DNA from: Gerris lacustris
Taxonomy: Eukaryota; Arthropoda; Insecta; Hemiptera; Gerridae
Direction of reading: 5' to 3'
DNA length: 64,000 nt
Assembly (NCBI GenBank): GCA_951217055.1
Contig: OX578277.1
Location: forward strand, 104,726,119-104,790,118
The stretch's first letter is position 1; each line of letters starts with the position of its first letter. The notes under the pieces are model-generated. The model ran no database searches and had not been told where the DNA came from. It saw nothing but the letters and a program-made list of their open reading frames with translations. The translations under genes were made by a program, and so were the position numbers. Of this stretch, positions 24,313-37,199 are shown piece by piece.

Positions 24313-24361
24313 TTTTCAAATCCCAAGTCTCTGTAATGAAGAACTCACTGCGCTCGTTCAA

Positions 24362-27300
24362 TAATGTAGCAAGTAAGAATAATTAGAAGAGAGTTACCTA
24401 CCAAGGCACACCAACAAGTAAAGAGTTACCGTACCAACTAAGAATCACAAGTAGATAAATAATGTAGCAAGTAAGAATAATTAGAAGAGAGTTACCTACC
24501 AAGGAACACTACTAAGTAAAGAGTTACCGTACCAACCAAGAATCACAAGTAGATATATAATGCAGCAAGTATAATAATTAGAAGAGAGTTACCTACCAAG
24601 GAACACTACTAAGTAAAGAGTTACCGTACCAACTAAGAATCACAAGTAGATAAATAATGTAGCAAGTCAGAATAATTAGAAGAGAGTTACCTACCAAGGC
24701 ACACCAACATGTTAAGAGTTACCGTACCAACTAAGAATCACAAGTAGATAAATAATGTAGCAAGTAAGAATAATTAGAAGAGAGTTACCTACCAAGGAAC
24801 ACTAACAAGTAAAGTGTTACCGTACCAACTAAGAATCACAAGTAGATAAATAATGTAGCAAGTAGGAATAATTAGAAGAGAGTTACCTAACAAGGAACAC
24901 TATTAAGTAAAGAGTTACCGTACCAACCAAGAATCACAAGTAGATATATAATGCAGCAAGTAATAATAATTAGAAGAGAGTTAACTACCAAGGAACACTA
25001 CTAAGTAAAGAGTTATCGTTTCAACAAAGAATCACAAGTAGATATATAATGCAGCAAGTAAGAATAATTAGAAGACAGTTACCTACCAAGGAACACTACT
25101 AAGTAAAGAGTTACCGTACCAACTAAGAATCACAAGTAGATAAATAATGTAGCAAGTAAGAATAATAAGAATAGAGTTACCTACCATGGCACACCAACAA
25201 GTAAAGAGTTATCGTTTCAACTAAGAATCACAAGTAGATAAATAGTGCAGCAAGTAAGAATAATAAGAATAGAGTTACCTACCATGGCACACCAACAAGT
25301 AAAGAGTTACCGTACCAACTAAGAATCACAAGTAGATAAATAGTGCAGCAAGTAAGAATAATAAGAATAGAGTTACCTACCATGGCACACCAACAAGTAA
25401 AGAGTTATCGTTTCAACTAAGAATCACAAGTAGATAAATAGTGCAGCAAGTAAGAATGATAAGAAGAGAGTTACCTACCAAAGAACACTAACAAGTAAAG
25501 AGTTACCGTTTCAACTAAGAATCACAAGTAGATAAATAGTGCAGCTAGTAAGAATGATAAGAAGAGAGTTACCTACCAAGGCACACCGCAACAAGTAAAG
25601 AGTAACTGTACCAACTAAGAATCACAAGTAGATATATAATGCAGCAAGTAATAATAATTAGAAGAGAGTTACCTACCAAGGAACACTACTAAGTAAAGAG
25701 TTATCGTTTCAACAAAGAATCACAAGTAGATATATAATGCAGCAAGTAAGAATAATTAGAAGACAGTTACCTACCAAGGAACACTACTAAGTAAAGAGTT
25801 ACCGTACCAACTAAGAATCACAAGTAGATAAATAATGTAGCAAGTAAGAATAATTAGAAGAGAGTTACCTACCAAGGCACACCAACAAGTAAAGAGTTAC
25901 CGTACCAACTAAGAATCACAAGTAGATAAATAATGTAGCAAGTAAGAATAATAAGAATAGAGTTACCTACCAAGGCACACCAACAAGTAAAGAGTTATCG
26001 TTTCAACTAAGAATCACAAGTAGATAAATAATGTAGCAAGTAAGAATAATTAGAAGAGAGTTACCTACCAAGGCACACCGCAACAAGAAAAGAGTTACCG
26101 TACCAACTAAAAATCACAAGTAGATAAATAATGTAGCAAGTAAGAATGATAAGAAGAGGGTTACCTACCAAGGAACACTACTAAGTAATGAGTTACCGTA
26201 CCAACCAAGAATCACAAGTAGATATATAATGCAGCAAGTAATAATAATTAGAAGAGAGTTACCTACCAAGGAACACTACTAAGTAAAGAGTTACCGTACC
26301 AACCAAGAATCACAAGTAGATATATATTGCAGCAAGTAATAATAATTAGAAGAGAGTTACCTACCAAGGAACACTACTAAGTAAAGAGTTACCGTACCAA
26401 CTAAGAATCACAAGTAGATAAATAATGTAGCAAGTAAGAATAATTAGAAGAAAGTTACCTACTAAGGCACAACAACAAGTAAAGAGTTACCGTACCAACT
26501 AAAAATCACAAGTAGATAAATAATGTAGCAAGTAAGAATGATAAGAAGAGAGTTACCTACCAAGGCACACCGCAACAAGTAAAGAGTAACTGTACCAACT
26601 AAGAATCACAAGTAGGAAAATAATGTAGCAAGTAGGAATAATTAGAAGAGAGTTACCTAACAAGGAACACTATTAAGTAAAGAGTTACCGTACCAACCAA
26701 GAATCACAAGTAGATATATAATGCAGCAAGTAATAATAATTAGAAGAGAGTTAACTACCAAGGAACACTACTAAGTAAAGAGTTATCGTTTCAACAAAGA
26801 ATCACAAGTAGATATATAATGCAGCAAGTAAGAATAATTAGAAGACAGTTACCTACCAAGGAACACTACTAAGTAAAGAGTTACCGTACCAACTAAGAAT
26901 CACAAGTAGATAAATAATGTAGCAAGTAAGAATAATAAGAATAGAGTTACCTACCATGGCACACCAACAAGTAAAGAGTTATCGTTTCAACTAAGAATAA
27001 CAAGTAGATAAATAGTGCAGCAAGTAAGAATAATAAGAATAGAGTTACCTACCATGGCACACCAACAAGTAAAGAGTTACCGTACCAACTAAGAATCACA
27101 AGTAGATAAATAGTGCAGCAAGTAAGAATAATAAGAATAGAGTTACCTACCATGGCACACCAACAAGTAAAGAGTTATCGTTTCAACTAAGAATCACAAG
27201 TAGATAAATAGTGCAGCAAGTAAGAATGATAAGAAGAGAGTTACCTACCAAAGAACACTAACAAGTAAAGAGTTACCGTTTCAACTAAGAATCACAAGTA

Positions 27301-30300
27301 GATAAATAGTGCAGCTAGTAAGAATGATAAGAAGAGAGTTACCTACCAAGGCACACCGCAACAAGTAAAGAGTAACTGTACCAACTAAGAATCACAAGTA
27401 GATATATAATGCAGCAAGTAATAATAATTAGAAGAGAGTTACCTACCAAGGAACACTACTAAGTAAAGAGTTATCGTTTCAACAAAGAATCACAAGTAGA
27501 TATATAATGCAGCAAGTAAGAATAATTAGAAGACAGTTACCTACCAAGGAACACTACTAAGTAAAGAGTTACCGTACCAACTAAGAATCACAAGTAGATA
27601 AATAATGTAGCAAGTAAGAATAATAAGAATAGAGTTACCTACCAAGGCACACCAACAAGTAAAGAGTTATCGTTTCAACTAAGAATCACAAGTAGATAAA
27701 TAATGTAGCAAGTAAGAATAATTAGAAGAGAGTTACCTACCATGGCACACCGCAACAAGAAAAGAGTTACCGTACCAACTAAAAATCACAAGTAGATAAA
27801 TAATGTAGCAAGTAAGAATGATAAGAAGAGGGTTACCTACCAAGGAACACTACTAAGTAATGAGTTACCGTACCAACCAAGAATCACAAGTAGATATATA
27901 ATGCAGCAAGTAATAATAATTAGAAGAGAGTTACCTACCAAGGAACACTACTAAGTAAAGAGTTACCGTACCAACCAAGAATCACAAGTAGATATATAAT
28001 GCAGCAAGTAATAATAATTAGAAGAGAGTTACCTACCAAGGAACACTACTAAGTAAAGAGTTACCGTACCAACTAAGAATCACAAGTAGATAAATAATGT
28101 AGCAAGTAAGAATAATTAGAAGAGAGTTACCTACTAAGGCACACCAACAAGTAAAGAGTTACCGTACCAACTAAAAATCACAAGTAGATAAATAATGTAG
28201 CAAGTAAGAATAATATGAATAGAGTTACCTACCATGGCACACCAACAAGTAAAGAGTTACCGTACCAACTAAGAATTACAAGTAGATAAATAATGTAGCA
28301 AGTAAGAATAATTAGAAGAGAGTTACCTACCAAGGAACACTAACAAGTAAAGTGTTACCGTACCAACTAAGAATCACAAGTAGATAAATAATGTAGCAAG
28401 TAGGAATAATTAGAAGAGAGTTACCTAACAAGGAACACTATTAAGTAAAGAGTTACCGTACCAACCAAGAATCACAAGTAGATATATAATGCAGCAAGTA
28501 ATAATAATTAGAAGAGAGTTACCTACCAAGGAACACTACTAAGTAAAGAGTTATCGTTTCAACAAAGAATCACAAGTAGATATATAATGCAGCAAGTAAG
28601 AATAATTAGAAGACAGTTACCTACCAAGGAACACTACTAAGTAAAGAGTTACCGTACCAACTAAGAATCACAAGTAGATAAATAGTGCAGCTAGTAAGAA
28701 TGATAAGAAGAGAGTTACCTACCAAGGCACACCGCAACAAGTAAAGAGTAACTGTACCAACTAAGAATCACAAGTAGGAAAATAATGTAGCAAGTAGGAA
28801 TAATTAGAAGAGAGTTACCTAACAAGGAACACTATTAAGTAAAGAGTTATCGTTTCAACAAAGAATCACAAGTAGATATATAATGCAGCAAGTAAGAATA
28901 ATTAGAAGACAGTTACCTACCAAGGAACACTACTAAGTAAAGAGTTACCGTACCAACTAAGAATCACAAGTAGATAAATAATGTAGCAAGTAAGAATAAT
29001 TAGAAGAGAGTTACCTACCAAGGCACACCAACAAGTAAAGAGTTACCGTACCAACTAAGAATCACAAGTAGATTATTAATGTAGCAAGTAAGAATAATAA
29101 GAATAGAGTTACCTACCATGGCACACCAACAAGTAAAGAGTTATCGTTTCAACTAAGAATCACAAGTAGATAAATAGTGCAGCAAGTAAGAATGATAAGA
29201 AGAGAGTTACCTACCAAAGAACACTAACGAGTAAAGAGTTACCGTTTCAACTAAGAATCACAAGTAGATATATAATGCAGGAAGTAAGAATAATTAGAAG
29301 AGAGTTACCTACCAAGGAACACTACTAAGTAAAGAGTTACCGTACCAACCAAGAATCACAAGTAGATATATAATGCAGCAAGTAATAATAATTAGAAGAG
29401 AGTTACCTACCAAGGAACACTACTAAGTAAAGAGTTATCGTTTCAACAAAGAATCACAAGTAGATATATAATGCAGCAAGTAAGAATAATTAGAAGACAG
29501 TTACCTACCAAGGAACACTACTAAGTAAAGAGTTACCGTACCAACTAAGAATCACAAGTAGATAAATAATGTAGCAAGTAAGAATAATTAGAAGAGAGTT
29601 ACCTACCAAGGCACACCAACAAGTAAAGAGTTACCGTACCAACTAAGAATCACAAGTAGATTAATAATGTAGCAAGTAAGAATAATAAGAATAGAGTTAC
29701 CTACCAAGGCACACCAACAAGTAAAGAGTTATCGTTTCAACTAAGAATCACAAGTAGATAAATAATGTTGCAAGTAAGAATAATTAGAAGAGAGTTACCT
29801 ACCAAGGCACACTGCAACAAGAAAAGAGTTACCGTACCAACTAAAAATCACAAGTAGATAAATAATGTAGCAAGTAAGAATGATAAGAAGAGGGTTACCT
29901 ACCAAGGAACACTACTAAGTAATGAGTTACCGTACCAACCAAGAATCACAAGTAGATATATAATGCAGCAAGTAATAATAATTAGAAGAGAGTTACCTAC
30001 CAAGGAATACTACTAAGTAAAGAGTTACCGTACCAACCAAGAATCACAAGTAGATATAAAATGCAGCAAGTAATAATAATTAGAAGAGAGTTACCTACCA
30101 AGGAACACTACTAAGTAAAGAGTTACCGTACCAACTAAGAATCACAAGTAGATAAATAATGTAGCAAGTAAGAATAATTAGAAGAGAGTTACCTACCAAG
30201 GCACACCAACAAGTAAAGAGTTACCGTACCAACTAAGAATCACAAGTAGATAAATAATGTAGCAAGTAAGAATAATTAGAAGAGAGTTACCTACCAAGGA

Positions 30301-30735
30301 ACACTAACAAGTAAAGTGTTACCGTACCAACTAAGAATCACAAGTAGATAAATAATGTAGCAAGTAAGAATAATTAGAAGAGAGTTACCTACCAAGGAAC
30401 ACTAACAAGTAAAGAGTTATCATTCCAACTAAGAATCACAAGTAGATAAATAGTGCAGCAAGTATGAATAATAAGAAGAGAGTTACCTACCAAGGAACAC
30501 TAACAAGTAAAGAGTTATCATTCCAACTAAGAATCACAAGTAGATAAATAGTGCAGCAAGTAAGAATAATAAGAAGAGAGTTACCTACCAAGGAACACTA
30601 ACAAGTAAAGTGTTACCGTACCAACTAAGAATCACAAGTAGATAAATAATGTAGCAAGTAAGAATAATAAGAAGAGAGTTACCTACCAAGGAACACTAAC
30701 AAGTAAAGAGTTATCGTACCAACTAAGAATCCAAA
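24362..30735 (+). repeat. 98-bp satellite array, right block (~65 monomers)
   Basis: Continues the left array in phase with the same monomer types. The last four or so monomers carry a private variant (TATCATTCC in place of TATCGTTTC), and the array decays after AACTAAGAATCC at about 30730. Array edges in satellites usually carry such variants because homogenisation is weaker there. Confidence 0.97.
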
Positions 30736-30784
30736 ATAGTAAATACATGTATATTTAAAATTAATTGAATCTTATTATAAAATA

Positions 30785-31200
30785 CTCTGCCAATTAATGT
30801 GGCACATAGCTTCCTCGCAAAGAAAAGACCAAATTTAGAAAAATACCTCGATAAAAATAATCAAAAAGTTGGAAAGGTGCGGCACTGTTCCAGTAAATAT
30901 TTAATAAGCTGAAAAAATTTAAACATTTGTTGGAGAAAAAAAGCCTCCAACAAGCACCAAAAGTTAGCGCACATATCATTAATTTAATAAACAAATATAA
31001 AACAGCAACCAAATCGTAGAAACCGCTGTATAAACCGTTTTTTTTTATTTTACCTTCCTCAAAACTAAAAATAACACAAAATAGAATATAACAAAAATTA
31101 ATCTACTATGCAAGAGCTATTATACGATATACATCATATTATAAAAGATTAATTTTAACATTTGTACCCCTGTACTCTGAGGTACCAAAGTTAAATTTTT
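30785..31200 (+). repeat. Family B 5' end at the right satellite border, plus old repeat
   Basis: CTGCCAATTAATGTGGCACA starts a family B copy about 50 bp after the array ends, in the same orientation as the copy at the left border. The sequence then diverges from family B. Near 31160-31200 a diverged, reverse-oriented piece of the Helitron internal module (TTTGTACCCCTGTACTC) is visible. The short minus-strand frame here has no protein features. Confidence 0.6.
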
Positions 31201-31960
31201 AAAAAACAAACAATAGAAAAGGGCATTCATTTAACTAATAAATGCATATAAATAAAAAACCTAATATCAAAAAAGTATTTAAATCCTTAAACCTACAACA
31301 AAATTATAAATCGGTACAAAAGTATACGTACAACATTTTTAAAAAATCAACAAATAAAATAGCTTTAATGTACATATCAAGGCCTTTAAAATGATATACG
31401 ACACAATATTAAAAACAAAAAAAGTGGTCACGTGACACGGCGCACAGGAAAAAGTTTACTCTCATGTTCTCAGCAAGTAAGATGAACTAATGAAATAAAA
31501 TATACTCAATTTAAAGAGCATTAGTGTGAGATTCAATCGCTGCAATCAGAAATAAAATCGGCCAACTATTATAGAAACTATGGCCATTCAAAGACAAAAA
31601 TGGAAAAAAATAAAACCAAAAAATAACAAAATTATCACCATCTAGGGTACAACCGATGATGATACGACAAATACTCATAGGACTAAAGTTGTAGATCTTT
31701 TAAAATCAGTCACCACTTGTGCTATCCATTTTCTAATACGACTTACCGTTTAGCCGCAATAAGCCCCTAAACCAGCTTAAAAATCAAGTCACCTATTTTT
31801 ATTTTTTTAAGGGTGGAAGGAGGGGGAAAAGTGAACTTTGTATAATTATTTTGGTCCACAATATGGACGTTGCGCGTCGAATGGCGCAAACCACAAGTCC
31901 CTAGCTCTTCTGGAAGTGGGTGAACATTAATATCAGTCAGTGAGTCAGTTAGCCATGCGG
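31201..31960. other. Unclassified intergenic DNA
   Basis: No gene or recognised repeat with clear limits. Confidence 0.4.
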
Positions 31961-31969
31961 CTTTATAAT

Positions 31970-32480
31970 ATAAGACATATTAATTTATTACGATTTAAAG
32001 TGCTCAAAAGGTTGAAATTTGGCAGGTGTTATCTGCAGGCTACTTTCGACAAACCATAAAAATTTCATCAAAATCAGATGATTACTCTTAAAGATATAGC
32101 TGTAAATAAATGTATGTTTGTGAGCATGTGGATGACAAACAAATAAGCGCAGAAGGTTGAAACTTATATGGGACCAACAATGGGCTAATTATGACCTACC
32201 ATCCAAATTTCATTAAAATTGGACGTGTAGTTTTTAAGATATGGTGGTTCGCAAAAATTGAACGACAGACCGACAGACCGACAGACCGACAGACCGACAG
32301 ACCGACAGACCGACAGACCGACAGACCGACAGACAGACACGGAACCAAAAATGTTCCCTGATGTCTGAAACGGATTTCTGTCTTGGAATTTTTGAAATCG
32401 GAGACCTAAAATTTTTTCGTTCTTCAGAACGATCACATAGCTTCCGTTACCTTCGGTAAGCTCGGAAGCAAAATAAAATT
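31970..32480 (+). mobile_element. Family B element (non-autonomous)
   Basis: Contains the family B landmarks TATGGGACCAACAATGGGCT, ACCATCCAAATTTCATTAAA and GGTTCGCAAAAATTGA, an eight-base GACAGACC repeat at about 32263-32338, and a double-hairpin 3' end. The hairpins are CGTTCT-tc-AGAACG (about 32418-32431) and GCTTCCG...CGGAAGC enclosing TTACC-ttc-GGTAA (32440-32469). Other whole or partial copies lie near 37200, 38340, 45480, 47470, 52300 (reverse), 59300, 61840 and 63380. The class is unknown; it has no coding frame. Confidence 0.75.
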
Positions 32481-32794
32481 TCAGGTTTGAGAATATCCCA
32501 AAAACAAGAAATATCACCTTTTTTAAAGAATTTTACATCGCTTTATTACCCATGAAGACACCTGTAGAAATTATATGCCGATATAATTTTTTTTATATGT
32601 ATTATAGAATAAGGATCATTTGATTTTTTGTACTTACAGTATCTTATACAATAATAGGCTTGTACCAAATAATAAAAACGTAAATAGAATTGTAAATCAT
32701 TATAGGATTCAATTGATGACTTTATAAATGCGTTTACTTAACAATACAATACATACAACACTTAACAATATATATGACGTAAATAAATACAATA

Positions 32795-33022
32795 CTCACT
32801 TCTTTAGATTGTTATTTCCCATATAAAAAAAAAACAGAGGGGAGTAATAATCTAAAGAAGGTGTATGGAATGTTCTTCTTTAGACTGTTACTCCACTTAC
32901 TAAAACAGAAGTGTGATATTATTTTGTCACTATTAAACATACCTTTGTCTTAATAGTTACATACTCAAAGTCATTTATATTCTAAAAAAACATAGGGGAG
33001 TAATAATCTAAAGAAGTACCAA
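32795..33022 (+). mobile_element. MITE family F copy 1
   Basis: Terminal and internal inverted copies of CTTCTTTAGATTGTTA and TAATAATCTAAAGAAG. The reverse complement of the same element is at 57566-57800. No coding capacity. Confidence 0.7.
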
Positions 33023-34845
33023 TAAATAAATATTATTTTATTATTTAATTGCAAATGATTAGATAATTAGAATTTAATATCTTATACGTTACATCATTTT
33101 AGATATTATAGTAATTTTTTCATAATTATTGTACCAAACTTATTGTCTATTAAAAATATAGATAGATAGATAGATATGTTTATTTGTTTAAGTTACAAAC
33201 TTTTACAAGTCGGAGTTTGGAGACATTACATAAATAATAATTTAGCACTCTATAAATTAAAAGAAAATAACACCTTTCATATATACTATACATAATATTA
33301 TACAAATAAGTATATACTGATAAACACATACATAAAAGAAAAAGACTAAACTTAATAGTGACTACATAGTTATTGATTATAATATAACGTAGACATAACT
33401 ATATATAACTATAAATAAATGATAGGAGTAAATATAATCATTGTGGCTTCTAGAACATGTTTGTTTATGTAAAGATTATACCTTTTTCCAATATTATTAT
33501 GATAACTTCATTATTGCAAGTTTCAGTGTTATTATTATTGTTTTAATTATTTGTTTATTTAAATGTCTTATTATTATTGCTGTTGTTGTAAATCATATTT
33601 ATATTATAATTATTTGTATTATCTATAAATTATGTTAAGACCGAGGTATCATTTATATAATTACTCGTTCATAATAAATGGTCTTATTTTAAGAGCCCCT
33701 AAGGTATAATAATAAATATTATTATCTATTAAAAATATGTATATGCTTTTATAATTTTTTTCACAATGTAAATACATAAGATACTATAACAAATGTTATA
33801 ATATTATAATATATATTTTTAATTATTTAATAGTAATAATAATAATAATTAGTTTTTTTATTTAATTACAATTCCTTAAAAAAGAAATTTGCTTAATCTC
33901 AAAATGTATGATAAAACTAATTCGAAAGGAAACTTTTGTGAAAACCCTGTTTTTTTATATACTTTAGCTTTTTTTATAAAATATAAATGTACATATTTAA
34001 CATTAATATAAATATTTAGTGATGAAATAAATTTTAATTAAAAAAAAAGAAAGTATCACAAGGATCTGGTCCAAAAATGTAACCGGACAGTGTCTGATCT
34101 ATGTGGAAGATTGGCTAATAATAATCTTAGCTCTCAAAAATTCGTAATTTTGTATTAAGTATATAACATTTTTTTAAATATTTTACTTAGTAATTAATTA
34201 TAACTTAAATATTGTATACTTGATCTTATTCTTAAATATAAAAATACCAGGTTTATCCAAAAATAAATAACAACCATTGTATCTTTTCCAGACATAAGCA
34301 AGTATAAATTATAAATATGTATTTAAAATGATTAATTTCATAATTTGATAAAAAAAATAAAATATTACGCAATCAGTGTTATTTATTACGCAATAATATG
34401 GCTGACAAACTAGTCCTTGAAAGGATCCTGCGCCTTTCAACAAATTTATATTTAGAAATAACATCCTTCTTATATTGATTAGCGCCAATGAAAGATGTCC
34501 TTTATATAATAAAACAATATTTATGAATATATAATTCATCTATCAATTTATAATTTTCTATAAAGGGTTTTTTTTAAGGGTGAGAAAATTTATTTTTGAT
34601 TATACTGCGCTTTTAAAATAAAATTATATTTAGAAGTTTAATGTACTTTTATGAATTGATTCTTTTCTAAAAGAGGTCCTGAATCCTTCGTCCTTTTTTT
34701 TATTTTTTAAAGAAATACGATTTTATTGTGGAATTTATGTCCTTTATTGATTGGTGTTGCGAAATTCTTTATATTCTAGGTGAGTTATTTTTAAATGTAT
34801 TTCATTTTATTCTTGAATTCAACGAAAATTATTAAAAAAAATGTA
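33023..34845. other. Very AT-rich intergenic region
   Basis: Contains an ATAG tetranucleotide run at about 33158-33176 and an AAT run near 33830-33850. The short frames at 33441-33638 and 34309-34539 are low-complexity hydrophobic translations of AT-rich DNA. Nothing else is supported. Confidence 0.6.
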
Positions 34846-34851
34846 TACTTT

Positions 34852-35095
34852 TTATAATGGATGTTTATTTATACTTACAAGAAATAGCGGAGAATATTGA
34901 GAGAAGGAGCAGTCTCTCACTGCTGAACATGATATCGTGTACGTTACATTGTGAAGGGTGGCTTGTAGACTGGAAGGGCGTTTGAACTTAGGGTCTGGCG
35001 AAGGGACGGTTCTGCGCATGTCCCGCTTTACACATCGCACCCCACTCAGCGTCCCCTTCTTACTTCACCTGTTAGGCTGACCCGCAATACATACA
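34852..35095 (-). other. GC-richer island with splice donor, possible exon
   Basis: About 240 bp noticeably richer in GC than the flanking DNA. On the minus strand it ends at a consensus donor (TTTCTT^GTAAGTATAAA, near 34880-34890) and holds a 62-codon frame starting MRCVKRDMRRTVPSP at 35040. It could be a 5' exon of a gene lying toward lower coordinates, or a repeat fragment. I do not recognise the peptide and see no partner exon. Confidence 0.2.
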
Positions 35096-35325
35096 CGCTT
35101 TGCTTTTATCTAACACACACTATTTCCTCAATAACCCTTCCAATAAAGAGTTTCAAGTGCACTTGATGTGAAAATGCTTATCTGCTTAAAAAACAAGAAT
35201 TAATAAATTCTAAAACAAAAATACCACAAACGATTTTAGTCATTATATGCACATAATAATTAGGCATCGCGTGGCTCTATCTTTGAAGCGAGCGTATAGG
35301 GATAAATACTCGTATATGAATTGAA

Positions 35326-36080
35326 TATTTAATAATTACAAGATAAAAAGAACTTTTTATATACTACGTTTTTAAATTTTCTGATGAATCATATGTAATG
35401 TTGATAATATTATAATTGTCATTGTTAATATAATGTAATTGAAAAAAAAAAAAATACACAGTTCCGAATTTATTTACATATATTATTTCTTCACATAATA
35501 ATGACAACCATCTAGAGAGCTGATCTTAAACCTATAAAAGGACAAATCTTTGTACAACGGATCTCACCAACACCGAATCTAAACTGTGCCATTGATATGC
35601 CCCTGTGTAGGGACAGTAAGAGAAGAAAAATGAGTACAAGTAAAGAAGTACAGATGCAGTAAAATTAAACCTATACCTAGGACACTAGTGTAAACAAACG
35701 TGGGTGTCACACGTCAGTTAATTTATTTCTTTGTTTACTTTTCGTTGTCATTCAATGTTTACCTCTTAATAAAAAATCACAAATTTGAAACCCGTCATAA
35801 TGAAAATTGTAAATACTATGGGATATGTCAAAACAAATAAAATAACTTGCTGATTTTTTCCGAACTAACTTTCCATACAGCAAAATTTGCTGAAAACTAA
35901 TTAAATTCTGCTGAAAGATGGCTAAAAGTATTAAAATAATGCATTGTCATCGTGTTCTGAGCTATTCTAAAAGTTTCAAATGTTTAGCTACTAAACATAA
36001 AAAGTTAGTTAAATCGATTGCAAGATTTGTACTGGACAAACAAACAAATAAACAAGAAAGCAAGCTAATAAAAACGTAGT
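35326..36080 (+). mobile_element. Family D repeat copy 1 (uninterrupted)
   Basis: Closely matches 55752-57480, with shared blocks such as GACAACCATCTAGAGAGCTG, GTGCCATTGATATGCC and GATTTGTACTGGACAAACAA. This copy lacks the 987-bp insertion found in copy 2, so it serves as the empty site (ATTTCTTT^GTTTAC at 35732/35733). Confidence 0.85.
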
Positions 36081-37140
36081 AAAACATAGTTAATCATGAG
36101 TCATAATGAGTTGATAGTTAAAGGTTATGATAGTAGTACAGAGGCTAGTTTTAAGGGAACCACCCTCAGTCTTACTATTTCATTAACCACACATCTCCTT
36201 TTCAACTATTATAAAATGTATCACTTTACTACGCAAATGCTAGTATCAAGTTGAAATTATACATGCCTGTTTCAATTTTACTTTAGACGATGTATACGAA
36301 GTTTTATTAAAATCGTTACGATAGAACGTAAGATATCAGTAATAAGGTTGTTTTCTCTATTTTAAACGTTTAGGCCAGCTTTAATATCTTTAACGGTCTT
36401 TAGAAATTCATAGTGGTATCGCTGTTGGTTTTAGGTACTAAAAAAAATCAATTGTAAAATATGTTCGTCTCATCAAATAAGATTTTTTTTCTCGTCCTAA
36501 AATTCTAATTTTAATTTTGAAGCACACGTTTAAACGAGTACAATACCAAGTAAATTACGTGTTTTATTGTAAGTGTTATCAAATAAAATCCTAGATTGAA
36601 AAAAATGTTTGTCATTATGTTAGAAACTGGAAATTATCACCTAATCGGTTCGTCAAATTATCACATTATCAAAAAATATACATCACATCACATAAAATTA
36701 ACAATTAAAACGTTTAACATTTTTCAAATAAATACATATTTTTAAAAAAAATTAATAAATAGCATGGTAAAAGCGGTAACCTGTATGTAACCTATCCTAT
36801 TTTTATCAAAATAATTTATTTTTATTACGTATTTTATTTTAATATTACAATTTATAGTATTATTTTATCCGTTTGTATTTTATAAGGAACTAGTTTTGGT
36901 TAATTAGTTTATGATAGAATCTTTTCCCTTCATAAAATTCCAATTATACATTTGAAGTGCACGTTTACGGTTGCGTGAATTCTCTTTGACGGATCACGCT
37001 GTATAACGAACTTAGCCTGAGCATTAGAAAAAGAAACATGCATACCAAATTTCAACAAAATCGGTCAACTTTTACTCAAGTTATAGTTGGACACGTAAAC
37101 GTTACTGACAGACAGGCAGACAGACAAACAGACAGACAGG
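36081..37140 (+). repeat. Composite repeat with family D/B2 modules
   Basis: Modules near 36100-36330 (AAACCTG-free spacer, TTGAAATTATACATGCCTG) recur reversed at 48360-48620 and 61250-61600. Modules near 36380-37140 (GTATCGCTGTTGGTTTT, CAAAATCGGTCAACTTTTAC, GACAGACAG) recur at 47110-47460 and reversed at 60770-61110. No coding frame. Confidence 0.6.
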
Positions 37141-37199
37141 ATGCATATTTTGTTGAATGTAAGTCTCAATCTTCAATTATTCAACTGACAATGTCTGTA

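Larger units (their letters stand above)
21802..24361 (-). mobile_element. 2.56-kb element inserted in the satellite
   Basis: The satellite stops at AGTAGATAAA and resumes at TAATGTAGC, which together make one intact monomer, so this block was inserted into an existing array without a clear target-site duplication. On the minus strand it ends ATGC-acc-GCAT-CA-CTAG followed by a host T, and its insertion point reads A^T, both Helitron-like. The 5' end, however, starts TTGAACGAG, not TC, so the class is tentative. Internally it holds a GC-rich motif array, YY1-like units and a CAAACAAACACA microsatellite. No transposase frame. Confidence 0.7.

Noticed and set aside
24129..24386. 85-codon plus-strand frame spanning the insert and satellite junction
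   Set aside because: It crosses a transposon-satellite junction and includes the CAAACAAACACA microsatellite; no family features.
32185..32517. 110-codon minus-strand frame with VCRSVGLS repeats
   Set aside because: Translation of the GACAGACC microsatellite inside family B.
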